Source: Siphonodentalium dalli (lineage: Eukaryota; Mollusca; Scaphopoda; Gadilida; Siphonodentaliidae). Taken from it: 64,000 nucleotides of DNA. Numbering within the stretch: position 1 is the stretch's first letter; every line of letters starts with the position of its first letter. The DNA is taken from the NCBI GenBank assembly GCA_032622095.1, contig CP136064.1, positions 134,113,129 through 134,177,128 on the forward strand, read 5' to 3'. The notes beneath the pieces were generated by a model. It did not search any database. It was not told the origin of the DNA and saw only the letters and a list, made by a program, of their open reading frames with translations. Made by a program: the position numbers and the translations under genes. Shown one piece after another: positions 46,106-57,355 of this stretch.

Positions 46106-47475
46106 TTACGTCTGTTTGCTGATGGTAGCTGCTCGGAAATTATGCAGCTCGAAAATCATTGCTCGACTGATATGTTCGATCTTTTGAACCAGGTCCCAGT
46201 TATTACCGATTAGGTTGGAAATTCTAATATGGGTACAGTCGAGTAAGCAGTGCAGCATTAACTGTTCAGAACAACTAATCTCCTCTGCAACATCTGGACA
46301 GCAACCATTGGAAAGTAGATTCTTCATCGCCTTAATGTGATTACTTCGAACTTCTTCACTAGCTGAGCACTCAAGAAGAAAGTGCTCACGATTTTCTGGC
46401 TTTTCCTTACATAGCAGACAGGTTGGAGAGACTTCAAACTGGTTGAATTGGTGTCTATTTGCTTGAAGTATGTATGTTCCCGTGACTAGTTTTGCTTTCA
46501 CCATCGCCTTCTTCACTTCCCTTTCATTTGCTGGTACGCTCTTCCATAGTGTATGACTCTCAGCTGTCGGGTGACTTTGTAGACTTAAAAATCTCAACGA
46601 AGGTTTACTTTGCATCTCCTCGGTCCATAATGTGTTGAAATAGCTATCGACAGCTGAGTCCATCTGTCTTTTCCAAGTTGCCTTGTCCAGAGGATTCTTA
46701 ATAATGTCGAAGGCGGATGGGAGTTGGTATTTAGCCAGCACTCTTCTTATGTATGAAAACCAGCTTCTGTCACCGATGTCCTTAACAGCAAGCTGTCTGT
46801 TGGCAAGTTTATGCTCGGGTGAGTTAACTCGCATAGCCACTCTATGGAACAGTGTTAAGGCATTCTTTTCTATACTGGCCGTGATCGGGAGGGTACCCAC
46901 AAGCATATAGGCTGCAACGTTCGGACATCTGGATGGTAAATTTTGCAAATCCTTGATAAGACCCATTTCGTATTTCTTCAGAGCTTGCTGCTCTCCTTCA
47001 AGTAGTGTCATCACTTCCAGCCCGTAAGTAATCCGTGGTCTACCAAACAAGGTATACAGCCTGTATGATAGGTATGGGTTAATTCCATTCTTCCCATGTA
47101 GGCCTGCTCCCAGGATAGCATACAGAGATCTTCTACCTTTCTGGATCCGTTGGTCTATCATATCACTCTTTTGATTAGAGCGGGTCAACCCCAGATGTAC
47201 CGTTCTGTTTGTCTCTCTGATTGTATCTTCTCCCATCTTCCATTCATCGTGCTCATTCATTCTCTTTTTGGATGCATTGAAGATAACAATGTCGCTTTTC
47301 GTAGGGTTGATCGTCACTCTATCTTTAGAGGAGATATTGTGTACTGTGTCGAGTGAGAGTTGTAAATCCTCCGGGTTTGTCGCTAGTATTGCTATGTCAT
47401 CGGCTACTACAGGAGCACCAAGGTAGATACTGCCAATGGAAGCTCCGATCCTATTTGACTCCAGAGTATAGTTTT
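46106..47475 (-). pseudogene. LINE reverse transcriptase, C-terminal half
   Basis: The frame is open on the minus strand from about 47475 to the stop at 46106. It enters within the RT domain at ESNRIGASIGSIYLG, contains motif C VVADDIAILA with the two catalytic aspartates, motif D NPTKSDIVIFN and motif E HLGLTRS, then a thumb/connection region. The C-terminal zinc knuckle is CLLCKEKPENREHFLLEC (C-x2-C-x8-H-x4-C), typical of the tail of non-LTR retrotransposon proteins. About 455 codons survive without a stop. The fingers, palm motif A and endonuclease are missing because the sequence changes abruptly at 47475, where a TTTTAAGTGTACGTGGT terminus begins. It is a different lineage from the 24.6-kb LINE. 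Confidence 0.9.
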
Positions 47476-47545
47476 AAGTGTACGTGGTGGAAGCGGTTCT
47501 ATGTAGCAGTCTTGAACCCGAGTTGACCTTCCGGTATGGCGGAAG

Positions 47546-50155
47546 TAAAATTTACGTTTCGCGCATGCGCTATGTACAATATTTCGTACTTTAAAATGCA
47601 GAGTTAAAATGACGCGAACAAAGTTTTTCATCTGGCTGAATTCAAACTTAATTGGTTAGAACACGTATTTGAATACGATTATCGGAGTTTACCGAAATTG
47701 AATGTGGTATTGAGTGGGAACGTTACAGCCTTCCATATGATTTCAACGACTATTGGCTGATAAACTGGTTAAAAACTCGATTTGAATTGAAGTTCGGGTG
47801 ACAGTGACTGAGTGACGATGACCGTGAATCGTGATGTTGACATTCACATTGTTGTTGACATTTTTGATTGAATTTTGTTAGCGTCAACACTCGGGTCTCA
47901 ACGAGAGTAATTGAGCAACCTCGGAGATTAAACACTGTGACACCTTGGACACCTGTGTAGACTGATTATACACCAGCGAACATTCTCACAAGAAAAAAAA
48001 CACAACACAAGTGTCTGAACTTACTGAAGACAGTGAAGACTTGAAGTGATCTATTATTATTAATGACATTATAATGTTGTCAAATTTATGCAAGTGACTA
48101 CTGGAACACAACAACAACACTCAAGTCTCCACAGTGTGTAATGTATAGCAACAGAAATGAAAATGTACAAACTACAACTGTGGAATTTACAGTTACTATC
48201 ACTACTGCCTAGTACTGGCACTAGTAAATTTAAAATGACTGTTTCCAAGTAGTATTTCATGTGGTATAAAATAAACAACCTAACGTGGAAGGTGTATTTA
48301 AGTATTTTATTAACACTTAGCTCTAGGCTGTTATTAGCCAAATATTCTACAATAAATCTAGTTCAGTCATGAACATAGTGAGTCATAGTGCCTACCCTTC
48401 TAGTTCGACTACAGCAATCTGCGAGAGCGGTCATAATGACTCATATTGACCTACAATGTCCTACATGTATAATAAATCCTGCTAGAAGCTAAGGTTTGGC
48501 ACAGCGATATAGACATAACATTGGCAATTAAGTTGCCAGTTATAATATATGATTTCTTTCCAATTGCCTGGCATAAAAATTGCTATTGAAATTTGAGAAT
48601 AGGTGCGATTGACTTCAGACTCATTTTCACTTCTCATTCCTATGATTTGCATCATAGTAGTCTCAAATTCTCAATCCAGGATTAAATTTCAAGTCTGCCA
48701 CAGCTAGTGCGAGTCAATTGTTGTGATCGGGTATTCACAATTGACAGATCGTGTATTTATATTTAATTTAATTACTTAATACTTGATAAGTTGCTCAAAA
48801 GTATGTACTAACCACTTAACTACATATTGATTCATTTGGTGCAAATTCATAGCAAGTACCATAATAAATCAAATTTGAAAATCAGTGTTCTTGAATCAAT
48901 CTCTCCATGATGTCATCAGTGGTACCATCCCTACCTCTCCCTCACCTGATCTCAGACTCCAACTGATGTTGAATACTAGTACTAATTATAACAGATAGAG
49001 GTGATTTCTGTGTACCAGATAGTCTGGAACTGTAAGATATATCTAATTGAGAATGATTGTCTGGGAGCCAAATTCAATACTTTACGTTTAAGTATTCCAA
49101 AAACTAGATAGAATGAAGCTCTAATTCATTGTTTTTAGTAGTATTTGAGATCATTTAACTCAATAAATTTATATTCATATGCCCTGCTTTTCTTGTAACA
49201 TTTTAAGAATACTAGATTAAACTAACTGAATTTCCATTGTTGATGATATTTTTTTCAAACTAAAGTGTTTAAAATAAGAGGAAAGTTAAAATGAATTTGC
49301 ACATTAAACACCTGTTGTTTTTTCTATTTCATTTGCACCAAAACAAAAACACCAAAAATGATTTTTTTGGGAAAAGAGTGAAGACTAAACATTCATAGGG
49401 CCATAATTTAATTTTCTTCATTTTTTTTTATTGTAATTCTAGTTTGTTCGATCTAGTATGCTTAATGTTAATATGAGAAAAGTAGAGCATATGGATTTCA
49501 ATTATTTAATTTTGCTCTAGCTTTTAAAATACTTTTCCAGAAAATGTGGAATTTGGCACATTCCCACAGTTTCTTTCTTTAAGTTGATAATTACAAACGC
49601 TCTTTATTTGTAATTGTTAGTGCCTCTTTAAGTCATCTGAGGTCAATATCAACTATCCCATGACACTCCCTGTGTCAATTTATCTGTGTGTGGCTGTGTG
49701 CACAAATTATCCCACATATCTTCTGAGCTGATAACAAGCACTCTTCATTGATCATCTACATGTACTGGTATGTTTTTTTTACTAAGTTAAAAAAAACGCA
49801 TTTAGTCCCTTTAAATACAAAAAATAAATATCAGAATATTTTCGACTTATAGCCTAGTTAGTTTGAAATATACCAGGTATGAAACTCCAAAAAAAATTGG
49901 GGTGGGGTGTCTGGTGGATAAACCCCACCCCTATCACCATGTGCATTGTTTAGTTATAAAAGGGTTAATTCAAATGGAGTATTTAGTATTATTTACTGAA
50001 AATGAACAAGTCATTCACATTATTTACCCAAAATTCAGTCTAGTTTGGACACAAGTGAAACAGATACATGTATGTACAATACTAGTACTACAATATTGAC
50101 ATTTAAATTTGTTATTATATTCCCAATATTGAGCCAATATGGTCATTTATAATTA
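47546..50155. other. AT-rich, no feature recognised
   Basis: About 2.6 kb with no supported gene, repeat pair or RNA. Confidence 0.5.
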
Positions 50156-50429
50156 AACCTTCCATGACTGGGGCTTCTTGAAATTTTGTGTAAACCCTGT
50201 GCCAATGCATTCTCTTACATATATAAAGATCATGTGCCAGTGCATTCTCTTATATATGAGTCTCCCATAGGGATCCTCACATATATGAGAGAATACATTG
50301 GCCTAACAATATTTACCTCGACCTTGTAAACCAGTACATTCTATTATATATGCAGGGCTCCCTATGGGAGATTCATATATACCGGTAAGAGAATGCACTG
50401 TCACAGGATCATTAATTCTGCAAACGGGT
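50156..50429. mobile_element. TA-flanked MITE, third copy of the 32.6-kb family
   Basis: It shares 'cttgaaattttgtg', 'aatgcattctctta', 'cctaacaatatttacct', 'cacaggatcattaat' in the same order as 32623-32858. The ends (AACCTTCCATGACTGG / ..ACGGGTT) are diverged. TA is present on both sides. Confidence 0.75.
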
Positions 50430-51737
50430 TAATATAATTTATCTTGGCAAAATATGGACAAACTGATTATAAGTCTTCAACAAAGATGCCTTCTGACATT
50501 CTCTGTACATTCTCTGTACAGATTATACAAAGTTTGAAAGCTTTGGGAAATTAATTTGCCAGTTAATTACTAATATTATGGAGTCACTCATTCGTAGCTC
50601 CATTCATTCATCAATTCAATATTAACTATAAAAGAGTATGAAACTATAATCGATGTAAACAATGTTTCATTGTGTTGACATTTGGCTCTTCAAGTATGAA
50701 AATCTTCTGGAACAGTTTGTTAATAAGGGCATCTCTTCTCCCCTAGTGGAACCCCCAAGCTGTGTTCCATTCACATAACTTGGCTAACAAACCAAGCGAT
50801 TTAATGGAAGTATCGCACATCATACTGCTATGTTATCAAACCACTAGGCATTGCAGTAGAGGATGTCTAACTCTAAGGTTTGAAGGGTGCATAGGAGACC
50901 TGGAATGGGGGGAGGGGAATTAAAATGAAAAATTTATCATTTTTATGCTAAACATCTAGCTTTAAAATTAATTAGATTAGACTGTCACTCAGAGAAGGAT
51001 CCAGGGATGTTTTGATACCTGTTACAGGTTTGGGCGCCCAAACTATGGAGACCCAAATGTCCCCAAATTCCAAGTGGATAGTATTTATTCAAGTTGGATT
51101 TTCCATATTTCAAGGAAGTTTCTAAAATTCAAACACATGTAATGCATCATCAACCTGCAGATGATATAGTCTATTATATAGAGCCTTTATTTCCACAATC
51201 AAGTGTCCAGTACTGAATTTGTTAACATCCAAATTTATATGGGGACATACTCAAATACAGAACAGGGGTCCCCAAAAAATCTCTGGATCCATCCCTGCTG
51301 TCACTAGTATATATAGTATAAATTAAAAAACAATTCCATACAACTAAAATTACTGTAATTCATTGATTACATCTGTAAAAGTTCATAAATGTTGTTGTTG
51401 TTGTTGTTGACCCTAAAAGAGTTGTAAAATATGCGAGTTTTAATTACCGTACATCCTTAAGTTAAAGAAAATCAAACTTTGAAGACTCAAATTCTCAATC
51501 ACGGAGTCATAATTAGATCTTCACGATCTGTTTCTCTGTTTCCCCGTTTCTGTTCCATACATGTAATAATCCATTGTCCTGTGAGGCAATGCAACACAAA
51601 TGAAAGAAATTTGAATAATTCACGACGAAAACATCGAGTGACCTCGCCCTCAGATTTATGAATGAAAATCCGCATTAGTACGGCGAATTTCGAAAAAGCG
51701 CGGCATGTTTACATGTGACGTCAGTTGGTTGTTACCA
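50430..51737. repeat. AT-rich, with a dispersed repeat at 51000-51300 and (GTT)n
   Basis: 51000-51120 ('atacctgttacaggtttggg', 'ccaaattccaagtgga') is an inverted relative of 32090-32240. (GTT)7 lies at about 51390-51409. Nothing else is supported. Confidence 0.5.
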
Positions 51738-51794
51738 TGACGCCATACCGGAAGGTCAACTCGGGTTCAAGACTGCTACATAGAACCGCTTCCG

Positions 51795-53733
51795 TACGTG
51801 GTACCGAAGTGAACTGACGTACTGCCGATAAAATTGTTTGTGCAGAGCGTTGCGCTGAAGATATTTTAAGCTATCAAATTTTAAGTATACCTACTTAAAT
51901 CCATAAAACATTCCTATTAAAGCAATTTCGAAAGAGACGTTCTGTTGCGGATTTCACCGATAGGTAGTCCCCCTGACGTAAGAAATCTCAATTGACCAAT
52001 CAAAATGTTTAATTCAATAAAATGAACACATTTAGGAATACCTACCACGTTTGTTTAAAAAAGTACGGAAAACCGATTCGTAATGCGATATTATTTCTTC
52101 CACACCGCGGGAAATTAAAATAATTGACACGGATATAGCATTTAAAGGAGATTTATCACGAAATCTATTTGAATTATCACATTAGTATTCATAGAAGAAC
52201 GTATGACGCTATATGCGTTATACATTAACTCTAATCGTTTTTTGTATTAAAAATTAGCTTGTTCAACAGTGGGAATTCTGTTGCAAACTATACACAGAGG
52301 AGGATAACGCGGTTAATCTGTGGCTCGGTTGCGAGGCGGATCTGGTCCCGTAATGTCCAAACCGGGCCCACGCAATCTGCGCAGGTATCGAATGGGATGC
52401 GGAGAAAATAAAGGAATTCATTACTTTCAAATTTCCATTCCATAGGACGATCCCCAGGATCCAAGCAAAGTAGGTATGTATCTAATTTGCTAAAGTAATA
52501 TTGCTAATTATAGTATAACTATGGTGAATCTGTTATTGCAAATACAATACTTGCACTCAAACCATGTTTCACCCAATTGTGCTTGGTCGTTGTTGTTCGA
52601 CTTGTCGACATTGACAAGCTGACGCTGCGATGTGACCAGGGATTTGATTACTGTATTGTGCGAAACCCTGGTATCTGTTTCGAGTGTATTCACGAATAGT
52701 GCATTGAAATACTTATTTAATCATCTGTTGTTCACAAATTACTTTCGTTCAGCAGAAACCGAAGTTCCGATGGCCGAGTCAGAATCTCCTGGGGGCAATG
52801 TTCTTGCGGTGGCACATTCCACGTGCATGGTTCCAGCGAGATGCAGAGGTATATGGTCGTGGTAGAGGTAGAGGTAGAGGTCGTGGTGTCGGTAATATTA
52901 TGGATGAGCTAGGCACGTCTGATGACAATGTGCTTGCGGTGGCACTTCCTACATGAGCGGCTCCCACGAAAGGCATGGGTAGTCGTGGTAGACCTAAAGG
53001 TCGTGGTGGTAACATATGTGCTAAAAGAGGACGGGGTCGCGGAAGTCAGGAATAGAATTGAATAAAATATCAAGTGTTCAATCGGATGTTTGTGTCTGTC
53101 CAGTGTCACAATTTTCATTGCTTATGTTTCTTATGTAAATTAAGAAATTCCAGTTTTTACACGTTGTACATATAATATATTCTCGTGATGCGTTACATGA
53201 TAGAGTTCCAGATTTGCTCATTCTATGGTACCAAATTAATTCCCACTGTTGAACAATCTAATTTTTAATACAAAAAACGATTAGAGTTAATGTATAACGC
53301 ATATAGCGTCATACTTTCGTCTATGAGTAATACTAATGTGATAATTCAAATAGATTTCGTGATAAATCACCTTTAAATGCGAAATCCACGTCAATTATTT
53401 GAATTTCCCGCGGTGTGGAAGAAATAATATCGCATAACGAATCGGCTTTCCGTACTTTTTTAAACAAACGTGGTAGGTATTCCTAAATGTGTTAATTTTA
53501 TTGAATTAAACGTTTTGATTGGTCAATTGAGATTTCTTACGTCAGGGGGACTACCTATCGGTGAAATCCGCAATAGAACTTCTCATTCGAAATTGCTTTA
53601 ATAGGAATGTTTTATGGATTTAAGTAGGTATACTTAAAATTTGATAGCTTAAAATATCTTCAGCGCAACGCTCTGCACAAACAATTTTATCGGCAGTACG
53701 TTAGTTCACTTCAGTACCACATACACTTAAAAC
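51795..53733 (+). mobile_element. Element with ~490-bp TIRs and RG-rich coding remnant
   Basis: The left arm (about 51795-52285) and right arm (about 53243-53733) are near-identical inverted copies: 'cgtactgccgataaaattgt', 'gtagtccccctgacgtaaga', 'aacagtgggaatt' on the left; mirrored on the right. The ~950-bp middle has GC-richer sequence (52310-52400) and the 3' part of a gene-like ORF on the plus strand. No transposase core is recognised. Long TIRs plus internal coding sequence suggest a deleted DNA transposon. Confidence 0.75.
52771..53055 (+). pseudogene. RG-rich / AT-hook-like coding remnant
   Basis: From ATG 52771 one frame reads MAESESPGGNVLAVAHST. A frame change is needed to read GRGRGRGRGRGVGNIMDELG, then DDNVLAVALPT and a stop (TGA about 52957). 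The frame continues as a block with GSRGRPKGRGGN and ends KRGRGRGSQE with TAG at 53053-53055. 'NVLAVA' plus the following RG stretch is thus duplicated. GRPKGRGG resembles an AT-hook (DNA minor-groove binding). AATAAA follows at 53061-53066. A 'cag' that could be a splice acceptor precedes it (52753-52755). It is read as a decayed nuclear-protein tail encoded by the surrounding element; function is unknown. Confidence 0.5.
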
Positions 53734-53820
53734 TGGCTCTGCAATGGCATGCGCCATCTCATATTTCCAACGCAAAGGAACAAAACATGAATATGATATA
53801 GTCATATTCCACTATAATAG

Positions 53821-54036
53821 TCAAATATAGCTATAATAGCGGAATTCAGGATGTGCCAGACCTGATCTTGTTCCACATTTGCAGCCTCTGCTGCAAAATG
53901 TCCCCGCATCCAAACAGGGACACGATGTCCGCAACGAACGAGACGTGGCCGACTTCCTCCACGCGCATACATTCCCGCATGAACAATTAACAGCCCCCGG
54001 ATCGCTTCCAAATCTATTTTTTAAACGTTCCGCCAT
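53821..54036 (-). pseudogene. Cys-rich (CXC-like) ORF fragment
   Basis: A 71-codon minus-strand ORF begins at ATG 54036. It contains CSCGNVC, then CPCLDAGTFCSRGCKCG. The pattern C-x-C-x3-A/G-x3-C-x3-C-x-C resembles one half of the tesmin/TSO1 CXC domain, a zinc- and DNA-binding fold also present in some transposon proteins. The frame runs out through SGLAHPEFRYYSYI, the tail shared with 45.6 kb. It lies just outside the 490-bp-TIR element and is cut off upstream, so it is called a fragment. Confidence 0.45.
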
Positions 54037-54604
54037 TTTTATATTATTAATGCGTGTCCGTCAGCATTATTTTTAGATCGATGATGCATTCTGGTCTTTC
54101 TGACCCTTGACCCTTCGACCAATGCTTGCAATATCTAAACACCGATTTACGATGAAGGCCTGGGTTTGCTGGTGCGCGCGCCACCATGGCAATCCGATTA
54201 TTCTGGGCAAGAATAATTTCATATAGAAATAACAGTACTATCACTTTAATAAATGCTAACAGCATGCATGAATGAAGTAAAATTAATTCACGACTTGATT
54301 CAATTGTTATTTGACAGCATGTAGTGTAGGCTACACGCAGTTTCGTTTATTGCATTTACTAAGCGTCTTATTTGTATAATTTGCTCGGTTTTCAAAGTCA
54401 ATGTAATAAGAGTGTACTCGAAAGTCGAATTATGCCAAAACAATAGATTAGAGTGACTCCCCTTCTATTGCTATTGTAATGACTGCGTGAAGCACAGCCT
54501 CGGTTAACTTTGTCAATCTATTATACAGAGACTTCTTTGCATCAATTAGCTTGGTCAGAAGGAAATTGCAAAAATAATTTACATTATATATTGCTCTGAA
54601 TCAG
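54037..54604. other. No feature recognised
   Basis: Sequence between the Cys-rich fragment and the inner end of the right arm. No repeat partner or gene was found. Confidence 0.4.
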
Positions 54605-55038
54605 TGTAGTATATTTTATTAAAGGGACATCTCCTGCATAGATATATACCATTTCCATGGCCGTAAATAGGCAATTAGGGGTTACTGGGGGTTTGCTTAT
54701 TGGTGTACTTATTGACTTGAAATAGGGGGAAAACCCCTATTTTCATAATATCAGCATCCCTGTCCCCAAGAATTTGTGTCTCCATCCCTGAGATATAGTA
54801 TTTTTATAAAAGAGACATATCCTGCACAGATCTATACCATTCCCATGGTCATAAAACATCTTGGGGTTACTGGGGGATTGTTTCCATCATATGGTGGGTC
54901 TATATAAACTTTATTGATGTGTTTAGGCCTGTGCCATTTGAAATTAATTCGTGGGGGAATCAATGTTTTGAGCTAAAGTGTAAATAAATAATAAATGTGA
55001 AAATGCTTGAGGAATGAGGGTAAATAAAATATGCTTAA

Positions 55039-55507
55039 AGGTACTCAACCCGATAAAACTCCTCTCAATTACTATTTCAATGGCTTCGGGGGTCAAAAAT
55101 ATTTGATTCGAGTCGAGGAAGTCACCCATCAAAGCTCAGATTTGTTAGATATCGATTTTAGAAATCTATTATTTTTCATTATCGGGAATACTATCTGGCC
55201 CAGAACTCAGTAAAAATTGCGTTAAAATTACCACTTGATTTTAGAGTTATCCATCCTTGTCTGTTTGAATAGATTTGGAGAACACATCCAGAGCAGATTA
55301 CGGCAGTTAGTAGTACTGATCTCGAGTTTATAACAAATTTCAAAAATCAATATCTAATAACTCTGAGCTTTGTTTGATGGGTTCCTCGACTCGAATCAAA
55401 TATTTTTTACCCCCAAAGCCAAAGAAATAGTAATATAGGACCCTCCGATCGGATTGTTGTTGTTGGAATCTGTTGAGATGGGGACCCTCTTTACGGGTTG
55501 AGTACCT
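55039..55507 (-). mobile_element. TTAA MITE family A, copy 4
   Basis: Mirror of copy 3 through the giant duplication: AGGTACTCAACCCG to CGGGTTGAGTACCT with TTAA at 55035-55038 and 55508-55511. Confidence 0.95.
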
Positions 55508-56346
55508 TTAAGTGTAGATCAATTATACCTAAAAAGAACCTTCCAGAAACGTAAAACTTAAATAAATAAACTTGTCTTGATGTCGCTAATGCATAGATCA
55601 TTGTGTGAATGGAAAATGAGCGAGCAACTGACATTAAATGTCACTATCAACGGATAGAAAGTATCTGACTATCAATGGGTAAAAAATATCTGTCATCAGT
55701 GCATCAAGCCAATCAGTGAATTATTTGCTTGTCTATCAACTAAGATGATCTCTGGCAAGACCTAAAGTATCCAAGTCTGATAGAGTGATGTGACTATGTT
55801 TATTTCCATCAAAACAGCTTCTGAAACAGGTTAAACTGTTATTTGAACTAAATGAGATAGATCATTCCCAGTCATATGAGTAATATCAGTACAGCTTTAT
55901 TCAGTTTTGAACCAAATTTAGTGAAATTTGGGAGGTGGGTGTGAACAAATTGGGAGTAAAAAACATATTGGTTTTGCAGGTTTGGTGGTGATGGGTCCCC
56001 GAAAATGCCAGATGCAAAAAAAAATTCATTCCTTCCTGCAAATTTTTTACTACCCCCATCCCCCTGCTCCACCTACAATCTTTGCATCAGCTTATACCGA
56101 GGTAAAATAGCCGAAGAACCCAATCATGCTAATTTATTGTGCTGCATAAATCATACATGTATATGCTAAGCATAGTCAGTTAATAAATGTTAACACATCC
56201 TCCAATAAAGGGGTTTCAGTTTTTAATTTTCCAACAATTGGAAAGATATAGGTACCAGTTGAAAACAATTTCCAGAGTATATGCAAAGTTAATGCACATT
56301 TACTGATATAAGCTAATTATGATAAAACCATTCAATTAAGCTTTAA

Positions 56347-56985
56347 GGTAGCAATACACGATTTCCAGCAATTTTGCCAACCTGGGAGGGGGTACTGTAC
56401 TTCAAATCAATGCTAAGCCATTATCGTTGGCATATATCCAATCAAGCATGTTTTAATTTCGACAGAAATTTTAGGTGTAATCATTTAAATGTACTTTTGG
56501 TTCTTCGTACAATATGTCATTGAGTTATGCCCCTTGGTTTGCACACACGAACCGCTCAATTTTACCCATTTTTTTCACTCAAATTGGCCATTTTCTACCC
56601 AAAAACAGACCATGATAGAGCGAATGTCAATAAATAAGATTCTTCCACCTGATAGAGCTGAGAAATATTTGAAATAGAAAAAAAGTTATCGTATCAATTT
56701 GAAAAAAAAGTCTTGCGAGCCCAGATGACAGAATTCAGGGGAGAGAAATCGGGCTATTTTCCTGTAACCAATAACACTGAGTTGGCCTTCACTGAATACG
56801 AAAACCCTGTTGCGTATCCAAATTTTTCACTTTTTTGAGAACTTTCCCAGTTTTGTAAAATAAATAAACCTTCAAACCAGTAACGACACAGTTAACACAG
56901 ACTACACTGGCCGTTATGCCCCCCAGATATTTATATTTCTATTTTTCAGACCCCCTACAACCTGTGAAATTGTGTACTTCTACCT
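56347..56985. mobile_element. AGGTAG-ended MITE, mirror copy
   Basis: Right-arm copy of 38109-38746. TTAA is at 56343-56346. Confidence 0.6.
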
Positions 56986-57083
56986 AAGCATAAATATATT
57001 GCTCTAAAGTATCATTGTATTATGGTAAATCATAATTCAGTTACCCTTAACCACCATTGTTTGTTTTACCTCTCTCATCTTGG

Positions 57084-57355
57084 ATAAAATGGTATGACAT
57101 AAATGGTATCAGTGTGTGGAGCCTTCCCCTATTAGTTGACTCAAAGACTGAGATACTACTATGTCAAAGGTTTCAACTTGAGCGGAATTCTGAAAGAGCA
57201 TGTCTGAACTGTGTGTGAGTGAATTGTGCTTCAGTCTAATTCATGAGAATGGATTACTCTTATTAAGCGAACCATTATTTCGCTTAAGACAGCCAAGGGT
57301 ATAATAAGTGACGGCATTGCCCACACTGATACCATTTATGTCATACCATTTTATC
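57084..57355. mobile_element. 34-bp-TIR MITE, mirror copy
   Basis: Right-arm copy of 37735-38010, shorter by a 3-bp indel ('ctaataggg' against 'ctataaataggg') and about one further base. Confidence 0.85.

Larger units (their letters stand above)
47472..53732. mobile_element. Possible composite bounded by TTTTAAGTGTACGTGGT ends
   Basis: TTTTAAGTGTACGTGGT at 47472-47488 is mirrored at 53716-53732 (ACCACATACACTTAAAA) with one mismatch. Next to the left copy lies 'ggaagcggttctatgtagca', continuing to about 47540; this block recurs inverted at about 51738-51792, so a 47.48-51.79 kb sub-element with ~65-bp TIRs is also possible. The left end truncates the LINE reverse transcriptase. Boundaries and history are uncertain. 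Confidence 0.4.
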
